A DNA stretch of 64,000 nt. Origin: Tricholoma matsutake (Eukaryota; Basidiomycota; Agaricomycetes; Agaricales; Tricholomataceae). How positions within the stretch are numbered: the first letter of the stretch is position 1; every line of letters starts with the position of its first letter. Location of the stretch: positions 3,224,001 to 3,288,000 of the forward strand of contig AP026540.1 of assembly GCA_026075535.2 (NCBI GenBank), in the 5' to 3' direction. A program made the translations under genes and the position numbers. Below, one piece after another: positions 22,187 through 33,889 of the stretch. Below the pieces are notes generated by a model. It did not search any database, was not told where the DNA came from, and saw only the letters and a list, made by a program, of their open reading frames with translations.

Positions 22187-22370
22187 TGTAGTGATCCTGG
22201 CCCCCCCAAGCTGGAACATTTGTATATTATTTTACAATGCCGCTGGTTCCTATAAAAACCAGTGGATTACTAAATAGTTAGGAAGCTTAAACTGTCAACC
22301 CCCCATAATATATGTTAGTCATGTCATTGTGGATTGTTGAGCTAAGCTACACCTCCCCCAACTAACTACA
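22187..22370 (+). repeat. 5' LTR of the non-autonomous element
   Basis: 184 bp, TGTAGTGATCC to AACTAACTACA. It differs from the 3' LTR by a handful of substitutions and a 2-base gap. Confidence 0.85.
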
Positions 22371-22605
22371 CTTTTTTTGACATTAAAAGTCGTATATTCT
22401 ATTTGCTATGCCATCCTCTGATCGCTATCGCAATCCTTATCACTCCATCAACATCGACCCTGAAAAACCCCACTGGCACCATCCCAGCAATGCACGGAAG
22501 TGATCTGATACCCTATGGGCACCAGATAATCCTTCTCCCAATGGATTGCACTCCAAACCCTCGCACAATGTGTCCCCACCTCGTGCCACATCATGATCTT
22601 GCCCA

Positions 22606-24621
22606 GTGCTAGGCCATAAAAAAATAGAATTTGAATCAGTCAGTCATACGACCAAATCTATTTACAATGCCAATGAGCCTTGTACCCTATGTAGTTTGAA
22701 CAAAAACCTCGTTGCAAACTTTGCTCAGATATTGACTGATCTAGCTAGGCATTACAAAAAAATGTGCAGCTATGACTCTCAGCAACTTAGTCAAGAAGTA
22801 AGAGACCTCACACAGTGTTTTACTGAGCAGGTTAAGGTCAGAGCTGGTACCATGGCCAGCCAGTCCCTGTTGCTCGTTGAAAAACGAGCATACAGTGAAC
22901 CTGCTGGGCAGGCCCCCCAGCTACCTCGAAGTTATAAGGAAAACCAAGAAAAGAACCTCGCTGTAGAGTGAGGAAATGATGTCGAACATGCCATTGGCAA
23001 ATCAGCTCCACCCCAGGCTCATTACAGAGCTCAGGATTTCTTGAGCAACAACAATATCTGTTGTTGGTCAGTTGGAAAACAGCATCCCAATGATGAATGC
23101 CACGTCGAGCTCCCCCAATTGAATTCCCTGCCTGTAGAGTGAGGCTGGAGAGCTGAGGAGGCTGCTGAGATGACTCAACAAGACTTAGAGCTCATTGACC
23201 TCGAAGGATTGGATGCTGTGATGAAAGACTGAGACTTAGAGCTCATCATTGAAGAAAAGGTGCCATGTTTGGAAAGCCAAGACACGGAGATGAACTCGAC
23301 AACACAACTGTGTCGAGTACCAGACCTGAAGAACAGTGACCTATGTTGTTCAATGAATGAAAACATCAGTAAACAACAAGTGGTGCCCGCAGCACCACCC
23401 TGTGCATCTCAAACAGACTGCGTACCTGTTACCCCAAATCCTATGCATTCAAAGATGCATATTGTTGCCTCTAGCGGCCCCCAAATGGCCATCTTCTCAA
23501 TCACTCTGCGAATCTGTGAGGAACCATGTTCCCATCATCTTGAGGATGCCAGGCTGCACCAGAACAACAAAATTCATTGTTCTGTAAAGGAAAGCATCAG
23601 CCAACGATGGACAGTACCCATGGCACTGTCCTCAACAATACAGGTGAGGGACCCACCTGTATCCCAAGCCCTAATGCATCCCCACATGTGTTACCAACCC
23701 TCAAGCGACCCTCAAAGGGCTGTATCATCAATCAATCCATGATTTCCCATGAAATTGCATCACAGTTGTTGTTGTTGTTGTTTTGGTGTCGAGTCCTGCC
23801 AGATCGACAAAATTTGTTGTCCTGAAAACAACAATGTTAGTAAATGAGCACTGTCCCCACACATGCAGGTAGAGGAATTACCTGTAATTCCAAACCCTAT
23901 GCATTTGGAAACATGTTACAAATCCCTGTATGGCCCCCAAGTGGCCATATCTTTGATCCACCTGCAATTCCGCCAGCAATTGCATAATGAAAACATTTAT
24001 GGACCCTCCGTGGCCATACCATTGATCCATCCATGATTCCCCGGGGAATCGTGTCATAGTTGTTGTCTTGAGGGCATTGAGCTTCATCTGAACAACAAAG
24101 CATGCTCTTCTATAAATGAAGGCATCAGCAAACGAGTGGTGCCCACGGCGCCACATCCTGCAGTTGTAATGATGGGCTCACCTCGTTTCCAACCACCTAC
24201 GCATTCTAGAATGTGTATCAAACCTCAATACGCCCCCAAAATGGCTGTATCATTGATCGACCCATGTTTATGCAGACCATTGCAGCATCGTCATCTTGAT
24301 GTGTTGAGATGGCATCAGTGTGACACGGTATGCATGAAATGTTCGATTTCAAACACTATATCTAAGGCAAAGTCAAACACTTTGTTAGTGTTTGTTCCAG
24401 ATCCGAGTAAATGTGGATACTCACCCTGTACAGTCACTGTTACTCCCCACAATGATGGGAGGCCAGAGGAAGTTTGCAAGAAGCTCGGGGTGTGCTACAC
24501 CCCAAGGAAGAAAGGTGAACAATGTACACATCATTCACCAGTTTGGTTCGAGCCTGAGAGAAACTCAAACTCAATGTGTCATGTTTGGATGTGTGACAAA
24601 ATGTCATGTTTGGACGTGTGA
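22606..24621 (+). other. Interior ORF fragments of the non-autonomous element
   Basis: Three plus-strand frames of 121, 161 and 161 codons without recognisable domains. The second and third share repeated segments built on HSKMH/MAVSLI-type words, reflecting a DNA repeat of about 250-300 bp. Stops are frequent between them. These may be remains of one degraded protein or chance frames in repeats. No function can be assigned. Confidence 0.3.
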
Positions 24622-24949
24622 CAAAATGTCACATGTCACATCGCCACAATCAAATGTGTTCACGTGTTTGCCACAGAAGTCCCAGGGTCAAGTGGGATGT
24701 TCCCAACAAAGTTCCCCAAGTGTTACTATGTTTCATCCTTTCAAATTTTCTCTTGCTGAGTTCCTCGGAGGTTACTCAGCCTTTCCCTTTCAAGTTTCAT
24801 GTGATTACCACTGGCCGGGCCAGGTGGTTATCCTTTCCTGAGTTTCCAGAGAGTTACTCAGTCTCAATTCTGATTTCCTTGTGCATAAATGCTCAAGGTC
24901 TTCTTCCCTTTTGTTAGCTTCACCCTGGGATGAAGCTAAAGGGGGAGAG

Positions 24950-25135
24950 TGTAGTGATCCTGACCCCCCCAGGCCAGAACATTTGTGTATATTATTTTAC
25001 AATGCCACTGGTTTCTATAAAAACCAGTGGATTACTAAATAGTTAGGAAGCTTAAACTGTCAACCCCCCATAATATACATTAGTAGTGTCATTGTGGATT
25101 GTTGAGCTAAGCTACACCTCCCCCAACTCACTACA
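24950..25135 (+). repeat. 3' LTR of the non-autonomous element
   Basis: 186 bp, partner of 22187-22370. The target duplication GGTCC follows at 25136-25140. Confidence 0.85.
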
Positions 25136-25205
25136 GGTCCTATTTGGTTTGGTTGCCCCCTGAAGACTGGTTTTACTGCTATTTTTTCAAGTCTAACTAA
25201 ATTCT

Positions 25206-27690
25206 ATTATATAGTAAATAATACTAATTACATTTACACCCTGTGAGCAGTTGCTCACAGTGGTGGGTGATGGTAACAGAAGTAATAAAAAAAAGAAGAC
25301 AAAAAACCCTCCCCCATGCAGAGGAGGGGTGGAAAGTGTCCATTAGTTACATAGTAAAGGTAGACAAAAAAACTGCCCCACCGTCTCACATTTGTAGCAA
25401 GGGTGGGGCATTGGGTGGCCGCTGATGATGCTCAACCCAGAAACCCAAACAAAACCCACAAAAAGGCTTCGGATGGTATAACACGAGTCAGAGGAAGGAT
25501 GTGAGGCCCTCTAGACGTCACCTGTCAGATTGACTGTCAAATACCCATAGAAGGACTGCTTGTCAAAGCAGTTCGAGGCTAAAAGAATGTGTTTCAAGGA
25601 CTTGCAATGATTTTCAAGGTGTTGCAATGATTTTCGAGATGTTGCAATGATTTTCGAGATGTTGCAATGATTTTCGAGATCTCGCGATGCTTTTTGAGAT
25701 GTTGCGATATTTTTCAAAGAAGTCTCGAGGAATTTCAAGTGCGCAGATATGTTCGGATGCAAGATCGGGGGACTAGACGAGTAGTAGAAGTGAAGAAAAG
25801 GCTAATCGAGGGAAGCAAGAGTGAAAATAGCGTAATGCAAGGAATTTTGAGGAATTTCAAGGAATTTCAAGGAAGTTTAGCATAAAACACCAAACTTCAG
25901 ACTGAATAAGACTAAACTGAACTCTCAAATCACTGTGATCTGGGAGGAAGACAATGACTTTCTTCTTTTTCTTTGTATCTAGTACATCTTTTTATATAAA
26001 ATAAAGAAAGTACCTAAAAAGGCTAGAGAACATGAGGCAAACATGTGGAAAACTTGAGGCAAAAGACAATATAAGTATATCAGAACAATAAAGCGAGCCT
26101 AGAAGGGGTGAATATAACACATGATAAAGAAATAATAAGAAAGAATAGCTAAAACCAGACTGTCCTTGTTATAAATTGAATAAAAGATCAGAAACTGCTT
26201 CGAGCAGATTGTATGCATGCACATGCAGTCAAAATGTGTTCGATATACTTGATATAGTGTCCCATGTGTCCAGCATGCGTCTGAAGATTGTTTGAATAGG
26301 AAATACTGTGTCCAATGATGTTTTTTGAGGTTCGATGTTTTTCAAAGATTTTCGAAGATTCTTCAGACTTTGTTCGTGGCCCGATATTGGTGCGATATTG
26401 TTCGACAATGGTAGGGGATACGTCTGGCATGTGTGCGATGACCATTGGGATAGCAATATAGTGTCCGATGTCGATTTTCGATGTTCAATGATTCTCGAAG
26501 TTGGTCGAGGAAATATCAGACTTGTTCGAAGGCCGATATCGCTGCGATATTGCTTGATACTGGTTCGGAACTCATCGACAATGTTTCAGGTGTATGTCCT
26601 GAGCTGTACAAAGGTCGGGGGAATTGTATTATGGTGGCCGAAGGCATACAAAGAATTTCGAGGTGTTGCAAAGAGTTTCAAAGTGTTGCAAAGAATTTCG
26701 AAGCATTCTCATGACTTTGTAGAGGTTTGTAGAGGTTTGTAGAGCTTTGGAGGGGTTTGTAGAGCTTTGGAGGGGTTTGTATGGGTTCATAGAGCTTTGA
26801 CGATGATCATAGATGTGTTTTCCGAGCTTGAATGACAAGGTGGACCTATCACTGCGCGGCATGATATTGTTGTTGTCACTGTCATGGTGTTGCTGTCCAT
26901 TGTCAGTTGCTGCTGCTCCCTGTGGCATTGCTGTTTGTCATCCATGTTGCACAGTTGGTTGGTGTGGTTGTCCCTGTTTGCATTGGACATTTGTTCTCCC
27001 ATTGCATTGTCATCCCCTCATCCCCATCAGTATCGGCATCAACACCTCGATCCCCCCTATGAGCAATGGCTTGTTGGCAGCGTGGTGATGTGGCATTGTT
27101 CATTGTTGGCACTGGCACTGGCATTGGCATTGTTTGTTGTTGGTGTTTGTTGTTCATCGCTGGCATTAGCCTTCGTGTCGTCCATTGCCCTTTGGTGTCG
27201 TTTGTCATCTGGTGGCATCATTGTTGTTGTCATCAGTGCAGAGTGGGGCAGGTCTCGGGTGGGTGACCCTGTTATCAAAAGGTAAGAACCTAAAAAGAAG
27301 AAAACATATTAGTTAGTAAAAAGAAATCAATGATAAAAACCATGCCTGGGACCCGAACGACAACTACCTTGTCATTCGGGCCCACTTTGCAGTCATTGAG
27401 GTGATTTCGAGGTAGGTGGCATGAGTGTTGTTGGCAGTGAGAGTAGAAGGTCGAGAGGAAGCAACGTTGTGGGTTATTGGTGGTTGTGGGAATTGTTTGG
27501 CAAGTGGTGCCACTTTCTTTTCTCCGGGCACAAGCATGACCAAATGGTCTGTGTGCAACCATGGGGTATATAAGCACTCATGAAATAAGTACTTTTTGCC
27601 CCCAGGGTTCCCATTGCCCTTTTGTATACTGTAATATAAGTATAAATAGTTTATATTAGTTGTATTTTTTGAATACATTACATAGGTTTA
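25206..27690. other. Gene-free repeat DNA
   Basis: No convincing gene. It contains hairpins of the B type (GTGAGCAGTTGCTCAC near 25243; a CCCTCCCCCATGC...GAGGGG pair near 25308), a short tandem of about 20 bp based on GTTGCAATGATTTTCGA (25605-25720), two diverged copies of a stretch containing GGCCGATATTG (near 26375 and 26530), and tandem TTTGTAGAG words (26715-26775). From about 26860 to 27400 it again carries B-type modules, ending with a GGGACCCGAACGAC hairpin paired with GTCATTCGGGCCC (27347-27381). Confidence 0.5.
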
Positions 27691-27699
27691 CTTCATTAG

Positions 27700-27905
27700 T
27701 ATAGGATATGTAGCACTGCGAGAAGACCAGTTGCACCAATTGCAACTGGTTTTCGAATGGTTTTGAAATATTCTGAAATAGAGGCAACCGGCAACCCAAC
27801 CGCCCTCAAAACTGAGCAACCACAACCGACAGTTTGGTTGCATTTGGTTGGGTTCAGTTGGTTTGCAGTGTTTTTTCTGGTTCATTGAACCAGACCTTTA
27901 AACAC
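27700..27905 (-). mobile_element. Family A-like remnant
   Basis: Short sequence ending ...GACCTTTAAACACTA at 27905, the inverted family A terminus, with GCAACTGG/CCAGTTGC repeats. The other end is not clear. Confidence 0.45.
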
Positions 27906-27908
27906 TAC

Positions 27909-29250
27909 TGACACCTTCCGACTCTTCCCCACCTTGCACTGCCCACACTGCTATGCACCAGGCTGCCTTGTACTGTGCCCATGGTTGCCATCTAGTTTTG
28001 CAAATTTGGCTATGGATTTCTGTGCAGCTCCCACCATGTAATTTATCTATGCAGTCGAGACACTGCTGCAGCTTCCGAACTATTCCACTTCCTTTCCATA
28101 CTTCACTATTTAAGCCTAGTTAGTTTTTGACTTGTATTCCTCAGTTTGTATATCAACTTCCCAATCCAATCTTGTTCTTCTCCTACCTCTGTCCCTCTGA
28201 GAGTCCAAACTTCTTCCAACTCAACCTCTAGTCTTCACTCAAGTTCTGGTTCCATCTGAACTTAACCTAAGTCCCTCTGCACTTATCCTCCTGTAGTGTT
28301 TAAAGATCCAGTCCAGTCCGGTTTTTGACTTCCAAATGGGGCAACTGGCAACCACAACTGGTCTAGGACCAACCCAAATATTAGAGGACCACAACGGGAC
28401 CCTTTAGGACCGGTCATAATTGGTCCATGGACCGAAAAAAGACTGGTTTGGACCGGTCTTTTGTCGTAAAATTTATTGTGCCAAATAACCCATATGTATC
28501 TCAACAAATATGACTATTACCTCATATATATTATATACATGGATAGAGATTGTAATGCTCCATAGACCGATCCAACATTTAAGCAATTCCATCAAGATTT
28601 GATTGAAATATGGCCAAAACTAAAAGGACATGCATTCAAGTTGCGGTTTGTAGTTTGTAATTTGTAGTTTGTAGTTGCACTCATTTGGGCTGTTATATGA
28701 ATAAAATCCCATGGTACAGATGATTAGGTGTGTTGTTGTTACTTTTATGATGTCATATAGCTGTACAAAAAAATTATAGCTCAGGTAATAAGCAATGCAA
28801 TCAAAGTTGTTCTGATACAACAAAATACTCGTACAAAAATGCTTTTGGTCATATCTCAACCAATTCTTGACTGTTTTTGATGGTCCAGGGACCAAAATGA
28901 AGTAAATATGTGTGGGAGTAAGGTCCAACATATGTTGGGACAAAAGATTGGTCACAACCACTTTTAACCAGTTTTTCATCAGTCCTACTATATTTTTCAA
29001 AATGAAAGACCAGCAACTGGACTGAAAAAGACCGGTCCATAAATGGACCACTGGTCCGGTCCTAATCAGTCCAGTTCAGTTCAGTTTTGGTCTTTTTTTT
29101 GGTCCTACAGACTGGACCTTTAAACACTACTTACCTGCACTTACCTGCTCCTACTCCCAATATCTTTGTCTTGAAATTAGGACACCAGATGAGGTGAAGG
29201 GCACAACTTCTTACAAGTTGCAGCCAAGTCCTTTCCATTCCCCCTCTGTA
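27909..29250 (+). repeat. Diverged G2-family LTR interrupted by family A copy A3
   Basis: The left part (27909-28293) and right part (29130-29250) resemble the two halves of the LTR at 15683-16277 (shared order: a TATTTAAGC box, a GTTTGTA-ATCAACTTCCCAA stretch, then TTGTCTTGAAATTAGGACAC and ACAACTTCTTACAAGTTGCA). A3 sits between them. It is an old solo LTR. Confidence 0.5.
28294..29129 (+). mobile_element. Family A element, copy A3 (complete)
   Basis: 836 bp, TAGTGTTTAAAGATCCAG at the start and CTGGACCTTTAAACACTA at the end, GGTCC/GGACC repeats at both sides, no coding capacity. This is the best complete copy in the window. The flanks tcctcctg / cttacctg agree at 4 of 8 positions, so the insertion is old or the flank was altered. 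Confidence 0.8.
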
Positions 29251-29294
29251 TTTACACTAAGTGGTTTTCTGTTCCCCATCCCACCGGATCTGCT

Positions 29295-29555
29295 ACAACC
29301 CAACATTCTCCTGCCATCAACACCTGCTGGATCCAACTGGATTCTGATGTCCACTTCTCAGGTTCAGTTCTTAATGCCAATGCTGATGAGGATGAGGATA
29401 GTTCCAGAGCCGAGTCCCCCAGCACCTCACAGATAGAGAACCCCGCTCCTCCTCGCATCACACTCCCAATCTATAGTAATGCGGACTTTAGTTATGTTGA
29501 TGACACTTGGTTGCCTGGCTCTGATGATATGATGGACAATACTGACAATGAATGA
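29295..29555 (+). pseudogene. Unidentified ORF fragment with acidic C-terminus
   Basis: Plus-strand frame of about 85 codons ending DDTWLPGSDDMMDNTDNE-stop. It has no start codon in a sensible context and no known domain. It could be the 3' exon of a former gene or of a mobile element. 29556-29820 holds repeated GCCCATGCCCATGCCC-type words and no gene; a similar stretch lies on the other side of the Copia element (36195-36240). Confidence 0.3.
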
Positions 29556-29820
29556 TACAGATTTATTTCATGTACATATATATGGTGCTTGAACTTCTTG
29601 TAAGGATCTAACCAATACATATTGCTGGTACCAATTTCCATCTTGTTTGCCAATGCCAAGGCACTTTGTAACTTGCCACGCTGATGCCCAATGCCCATGC
29701 CCATGCCCATGTCCAATGCCTGTGTCTGATGCTATTTCATAGGTCACTGATATTACATTCTAGTATATGTACAGAAGCATTGTAACAGTGCACTCATTTG
29801 TTACTATAGTATGTACATAT

Positions 29821-30162
29821 TGTAGAAAGTAGATCCTAGTACAATCATGATCGTGCTCAGTCTCTGTATAAGTGACTTTTATTAATGTGTACTGTACCTA
29901 GTACAATCAAGATCGTGCTGTAGGTACAGTAAGTATGGATCGACAAACAAGCAATTAATGAAGCTCACCTTAGTCTCTGTATAAGTGACTGAGGTGGTAA
30001 AGTAACTACCAAACATATATATATGTATTCTGTGTAACAAAGGATGGGTATGAATAAAAACAAGACAAGGGGGAACTGTGGACCCCACGTATCAAAGGGA
30101 ATGCTAAAAATAGCACACACATCAAACACATCAAAAGTGAGACTCACAGTGCAATCTCAACA
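29821..30162 (-). repeat. 3' LTR of C1
   Basis: 342 bp. It is about 62 bp longer than its partner because a segment around CTAGTACAATCA-GATCGTGC is partly duplicated. The polypurine stretch GGTGAGGAGGAG lies just inside (30163-30174 on the minus strand). Confidence 0.85.
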
Positions 30163-30203
30163 CTCCTCCTCACCATGAATACTCCTTCTCACATGGAATC
30201 GCA

Positions 30204-31172
30204 TTAGTGTAGTCCAAGATGGTTTCTGAGAAAGGTGAATTGTTTAGGGTCCAAGGCCTTTGTAAACATGTCGGCGACATTATTGTGGGTGTTGACATAA
30301 TCAATAGTAAGGTTGCCTGATTGGATGCACTCTCGCAGAAAATGATATTTAATGTCGATGTGCTTAACGTGAGAATGAAGTAATGGGTCCTCGGATAAAG
30401 TCCTGGTAGTGTTGTTGTCGCAAAAGATAGTGGTAGGGAAATTTTGATGAAGGTCAATTGCATGTAGTAGAGTACACAACCATATACATTCCTTCATGCT
30501 CTCAAATGCTGCAATGTATTCTGCCTTGCAAGTAGATGCTGCCACAACCTTCTGTTTTTGTGCTGCCCAAGACACTGCACCTGGTCCAAGGGAGCATATG
30601 TAACCCCCAACACTACAATGACTGTTGAGGCAATTAGCCCAGTCGGAGTCACTATAAGCATGCAAGATAATTGGAAGGTGACCACCCAGATGAAGCTTCA
30701 GGTCTCTGGTTCCTTCTAGGTATCAAACCAGCCATATAGTGGCATTCCAGTGCTCAAGCAAGTATGAGTCAAGATATTGAGAGAGCTGTTGTACTGCATA
30801 TGAAATATAGGGACGAGTAGATATTGCCAAGTAAAGCAAACATCTAATAAGAGAGCGGTAAGGTAGTTTGGCAAGAGTGTTCCTGGCATCCAGCGACATG
30901 GTTTGCTAATCAAGGCATCGTAGTTTTGAACCAGGCTCTAGGGGAGCAGAAACTGGGTGAGCATCCTTTTGACCAAATTGTTCCACAATTTTGTCAATAA
31001 GTGTGGTTTGTGAGAGTGCTATGGTATGTGTGTCCCTGTCCCAGGTGACAGCAATACCCATAATAAAGTGTGCTGTTCCCAATTCAGATATAGTCCATAC
31101 CTCACGCATTTGATTTTTAAAATGCTCATTTTCATCCTTGGTGTCTGCAATGGTCAACATGGACAGCAGCAA
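30204..31172 (-). pseudogene. C1 reverse transcriptase C-terminus and RNase H
   Basis: Encodes IADTKDENEHFKNQ (just after the catalytic box), SELGTAHFIMGIAV, then the Copia RNase H region (AYSDSDWANCLNSHCSVGGYI, SWAAQKQKVVAASTCKAEYIA, DNNTTRTLSEDP, HIDIKYHFLRE, NVADMFTKAL). A stop near 30906 (CLD-stop) splits it. The upstream frame change falls at the catalytic box at about 31155. Confidence 0.8.
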
Positions 31173-32124
31173 TTATTGTACCAGTGTCAGTTCTGTGGTA
31201 ATAGACACAGGATTCACAAGAAAGATGGGTGAATCCCCAATTGAGCATTTGTGCATTGAGAGTTTGATTCCAAATACGTCCGCTCTGCTTCATACCATAC
31301 AGGCCACGCTGGAGCTGCCAAACCCAGTCCTCCTTGCCTGGCTCCTCAAATCCTGTAGGTTGCTGCATATATTGAATTTCGTCATCTGGGAGTAAGCCAT
31401 AGAGAAAAGTGGTTTTTATATCTATTTGTTGTGTGTCCCATCTGAGAGAGGTGGCAATGTGTAGGAGAATTCACCAAGATTCCATGCATGCAGTCAGTGA
31501 GGTGGTTTTAGTGTAATCCCTGCCATAGATCTGCTCATGACCTCTGAAAACAAGGCATACCTTCCACCTGATAGTGGTGCACACCTCATCATGCTTGATA
31601 TGGAAGACAGGTTTCCCACATCTAATATGCTTCCCTGGTGGGACCTTGGACCAAGGTATCAACTTATAGACTCCCATCTCCTTCAATGAGTTCAATTCAT
31701 CGCAGTACCCATGTTCCCAACATGCTGCATCAGCTGAGTTCTTGGCCTCATCCCAAGTTTTCAGCTCATCCTCAAATTGAAGTGATTCCAGATCAAAATC
31801 TGCCATTTCCAAGATCAGGGCCTGAAGTTGATGCACCTGATCACCCAGATCAAGATTATGAAATGATTGACAAAGTTCTTCAATGACATCACAATCATGA
31901 TCAGTGGATTGATTTGGAACATGGTCTGATCTGGCAGCAACAAGTTCCCGCTGCACCTCCTTGATCTGAGCAGCGCTTTCTAGAGAGTCACACACAGCAG
32001 CAGCAGTTCTGGTAACTGCAGGGCCACCATTAAGATTCTTCTCAGTGGGTATCATCATGTGGGTTGATCGACATATTGACTGGGCTGGTGGTGGTAGCAG
32101 CGGGGCTGTGTTATGAGATTGCAC
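31133..32124 (-). pseudogene. C1 reverse transcriptase N-terminus
   Basis: Encodes a long Ser/Asp-rich linker, then AKNSADAACWEHGYCDELNSL, the conserved start of Copia RT, then GYGRDY-type and LQRGLYGMKQSGRIWN motifs. The YVDD-type box reads VHVDH and runs into the wrong frame: about 8 bases between two ATGTTGAC repeats are missing, removing the second catalytic Asp. A further stop lies at 31471-31473. Confidence 0.8.
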
Positions 32125-32196
32125 ATCAGAGACAACAGAATCGTGAACAGACTCATCATCAACATCATTTTGTAAAATGGGACCCAGGAAGAGGGT

Positions 32197-33816
32197 TCAG
32201 CTCCCAACAGAGTCTATATTTCCATCCTCCTGTAGCATGGTGGGTGGGGGCGGTAAATGGCCATCATGGCTTTCAAGGAATCTGACATGATATGAGCTAT
32301 GGAGCTTATGCATGGCATGGTCATAACATTGGTATGACTTTGATTTGAGGTCATAACCTACCAAGACACATTCAATTGAGTGCTCATAAATCTTGGGATT
32401 ATCCTCCTTGGGGATAAGTACAAACACCCTGCATCCAATTTCGCGAAGGTAAGAGTAGTCAGGTTTTCTCTCGTACCATAATTCCCAAGGTGTTAGGCCT
32501 GCAAGGGAATGTGTTGTAGTCTTCACATGTAAATGAGCAGCCATGAGGTAGAATTTGTCCCACAGATAAGAGGGCAGTCCTGCATAAATTCACATTGTGC
32601 ACACTTTAGCCATTAGTATTCTATGCATTTGGTCGACATGGCCTATATGTGCAGAAGTGTAAGGAGCCATGAAGTGTTGATTGGTACCCCTAGTCTTCAA
32701 CTAGCTCTCCATTTCAAGTGATTTAAGTTCACCATTATCAGTGATATAGGTTCCGACCTTGAGTCCAGTTTTGTTTTCCCGAGCAAGCTCCCAAGCCCTG
32801 AGTTCAGAGAAAGCATCGTGTTTATTTTGTAAGGGTATAGACCATGGGAAGGAAGTGTAGTCATCTACTATATCCATGATATAACAGTTGCCTGCTCGTG
32901 ATGCCACAGCATGTGGCCCAGATAGGTCCACCCACACCTTTTCCAGTTTCCTTGTCGCTTTATGACCCAGTCCTTCCTGACATTTCTTGGGAACTGGTGC
33001 TTTTGTCTGCTTGCCAAGAACACATGAATCACATTTAGGCAATTTTGGGAAAGAGGCAAGCGGCGCACCAGTGAGAGCACCCTTCTTGGCCATATCCCAG
33101 AGAGCCTGGTAGTTTGCGTGACCCAGACAGCGATGCCAAGTTTCGAGAGTAGGGGACTTGTGAACTGTGAGTGCGTGATCAACCTCAGCTGATGGAACAT
33201 TAAGTGTGTAGAGTTTCCTGGAGAGGCGGGTGCCATGAGCAATGAAAGCGCTGGAGGATTTGTCAGTGACCCAACAGGCATCAGCATCAAAATGAGCAAC
33301 AGCATTAGAGTCATCTGCAAGTGTGCCCACCAATATTAACCGAACTGCTGAGTCTGGGATGTAGAGAGCATTACGTAAGACGATTGATGCACCCCGGGCT
33401 ATTCTTAGTTGTATATCTCTGACACTGATGGCGGCAATAGATGAACCACCAACGCCTTTGACAGAATGAGGTGGAATGGGGTGCAGGCTAAGAAAATCAG
33501 ATCTGTCGGGGGATATATGGACTGTTGCCCCAGAGTCAATAATAAAGGAGAGATCATCCAAGGTAATACATGAGCGTTGAGTCTGGTTAAGGGGCTCCAC
33601 AGCAAGAGCAATGTCATTGAGGGGTAAAGTATGGTGCTTCCAGTCAACAGTGGTAGTAGGCTCCTCCTCAACAGCAAGCCATCCCTCATACTCTATGATG
33701 TCAGGGGAGTCGACAGGTAAAGGGTCGTGAGCAAGTCCTGCAAATTCCAGCGCAGGCAGGGTTGATGCCTTGGAGTCGATCATGACAGTGAATGCTCGAC
33801 TGTTAATATCCTTCAC
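32197..33816 (-). pseudogene. C1 protease and integrase
   Basis: Protease with FIIDSGATVHIS (catalytic Asp kept); a pre-integrase zinc domain HRCLGHANYQALWDM ... CDSCVLGKQ; an integrase core with Asp in VWVDLSGP and Asp in YITDNGEL. A stop follows at 32701. The next frame has SAHIGHVDQMHR where active elements carry a catalytic Glu in NGxxER, here Asp. The C-terminal part (PWELWYERKPDYSYLREIGCRVFV) is intact. It is inactive because of the stop and the changed Glu. Confidence 0.8.
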
Positions 33817-33889
33817 AGTGACAGGAACCTTGGAGGTACTAGTGGGCAGTGGTTTCTTCTTGTGAGCTGCCCTGCAAGCAGTGATCTAT

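Larger units (their letters stand above)
22187..25135 (+). mobile_element. Non-autonomous LTR retroelement, 2949 bp
   Basis: Two similar LTRs of 184 and 186 bp (TGTAGTGATCC ... ACTACA) flank 2.6 kb. A perfect 5-bp target duplication GGTCC (22182-22186 and 25136-25140) and a polypurine tract (AAAGGGGGAGAG, just before 24950) define the orientation as plus. The interior has short ORFs (22606-22971, 23260-23742, 24136-24621), and I see no gag knuckle, protease, RT or integrase. It holds several diverged repeats of a unit with words such as GGCCCCCAAATGGCCAT. It is best described as a LARD/TRIM-like passenger moved by another element. Confidence 0.8.
22073..25205 (+). mobile_element. Family A element, copy A4, interrupted by an LTR element
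   Basis: TAGTGTTTTAAGGTCCAGTTTGG begins a diverged family A copy (22073-22186). It is interrupted by the LTR element 22187-25135 and appears to continue as a short GGTCC-bearing stretch (25136 to about 25205). The right terminus cannot be placed with certainty. Confidence 0.5.

Noticed and set aside
28286..29137. Target duplication for family A copy A3
   Set aside because: tcctcctg and cttacctg agree at only 4 of 8 positions, so it cannot be claimed.
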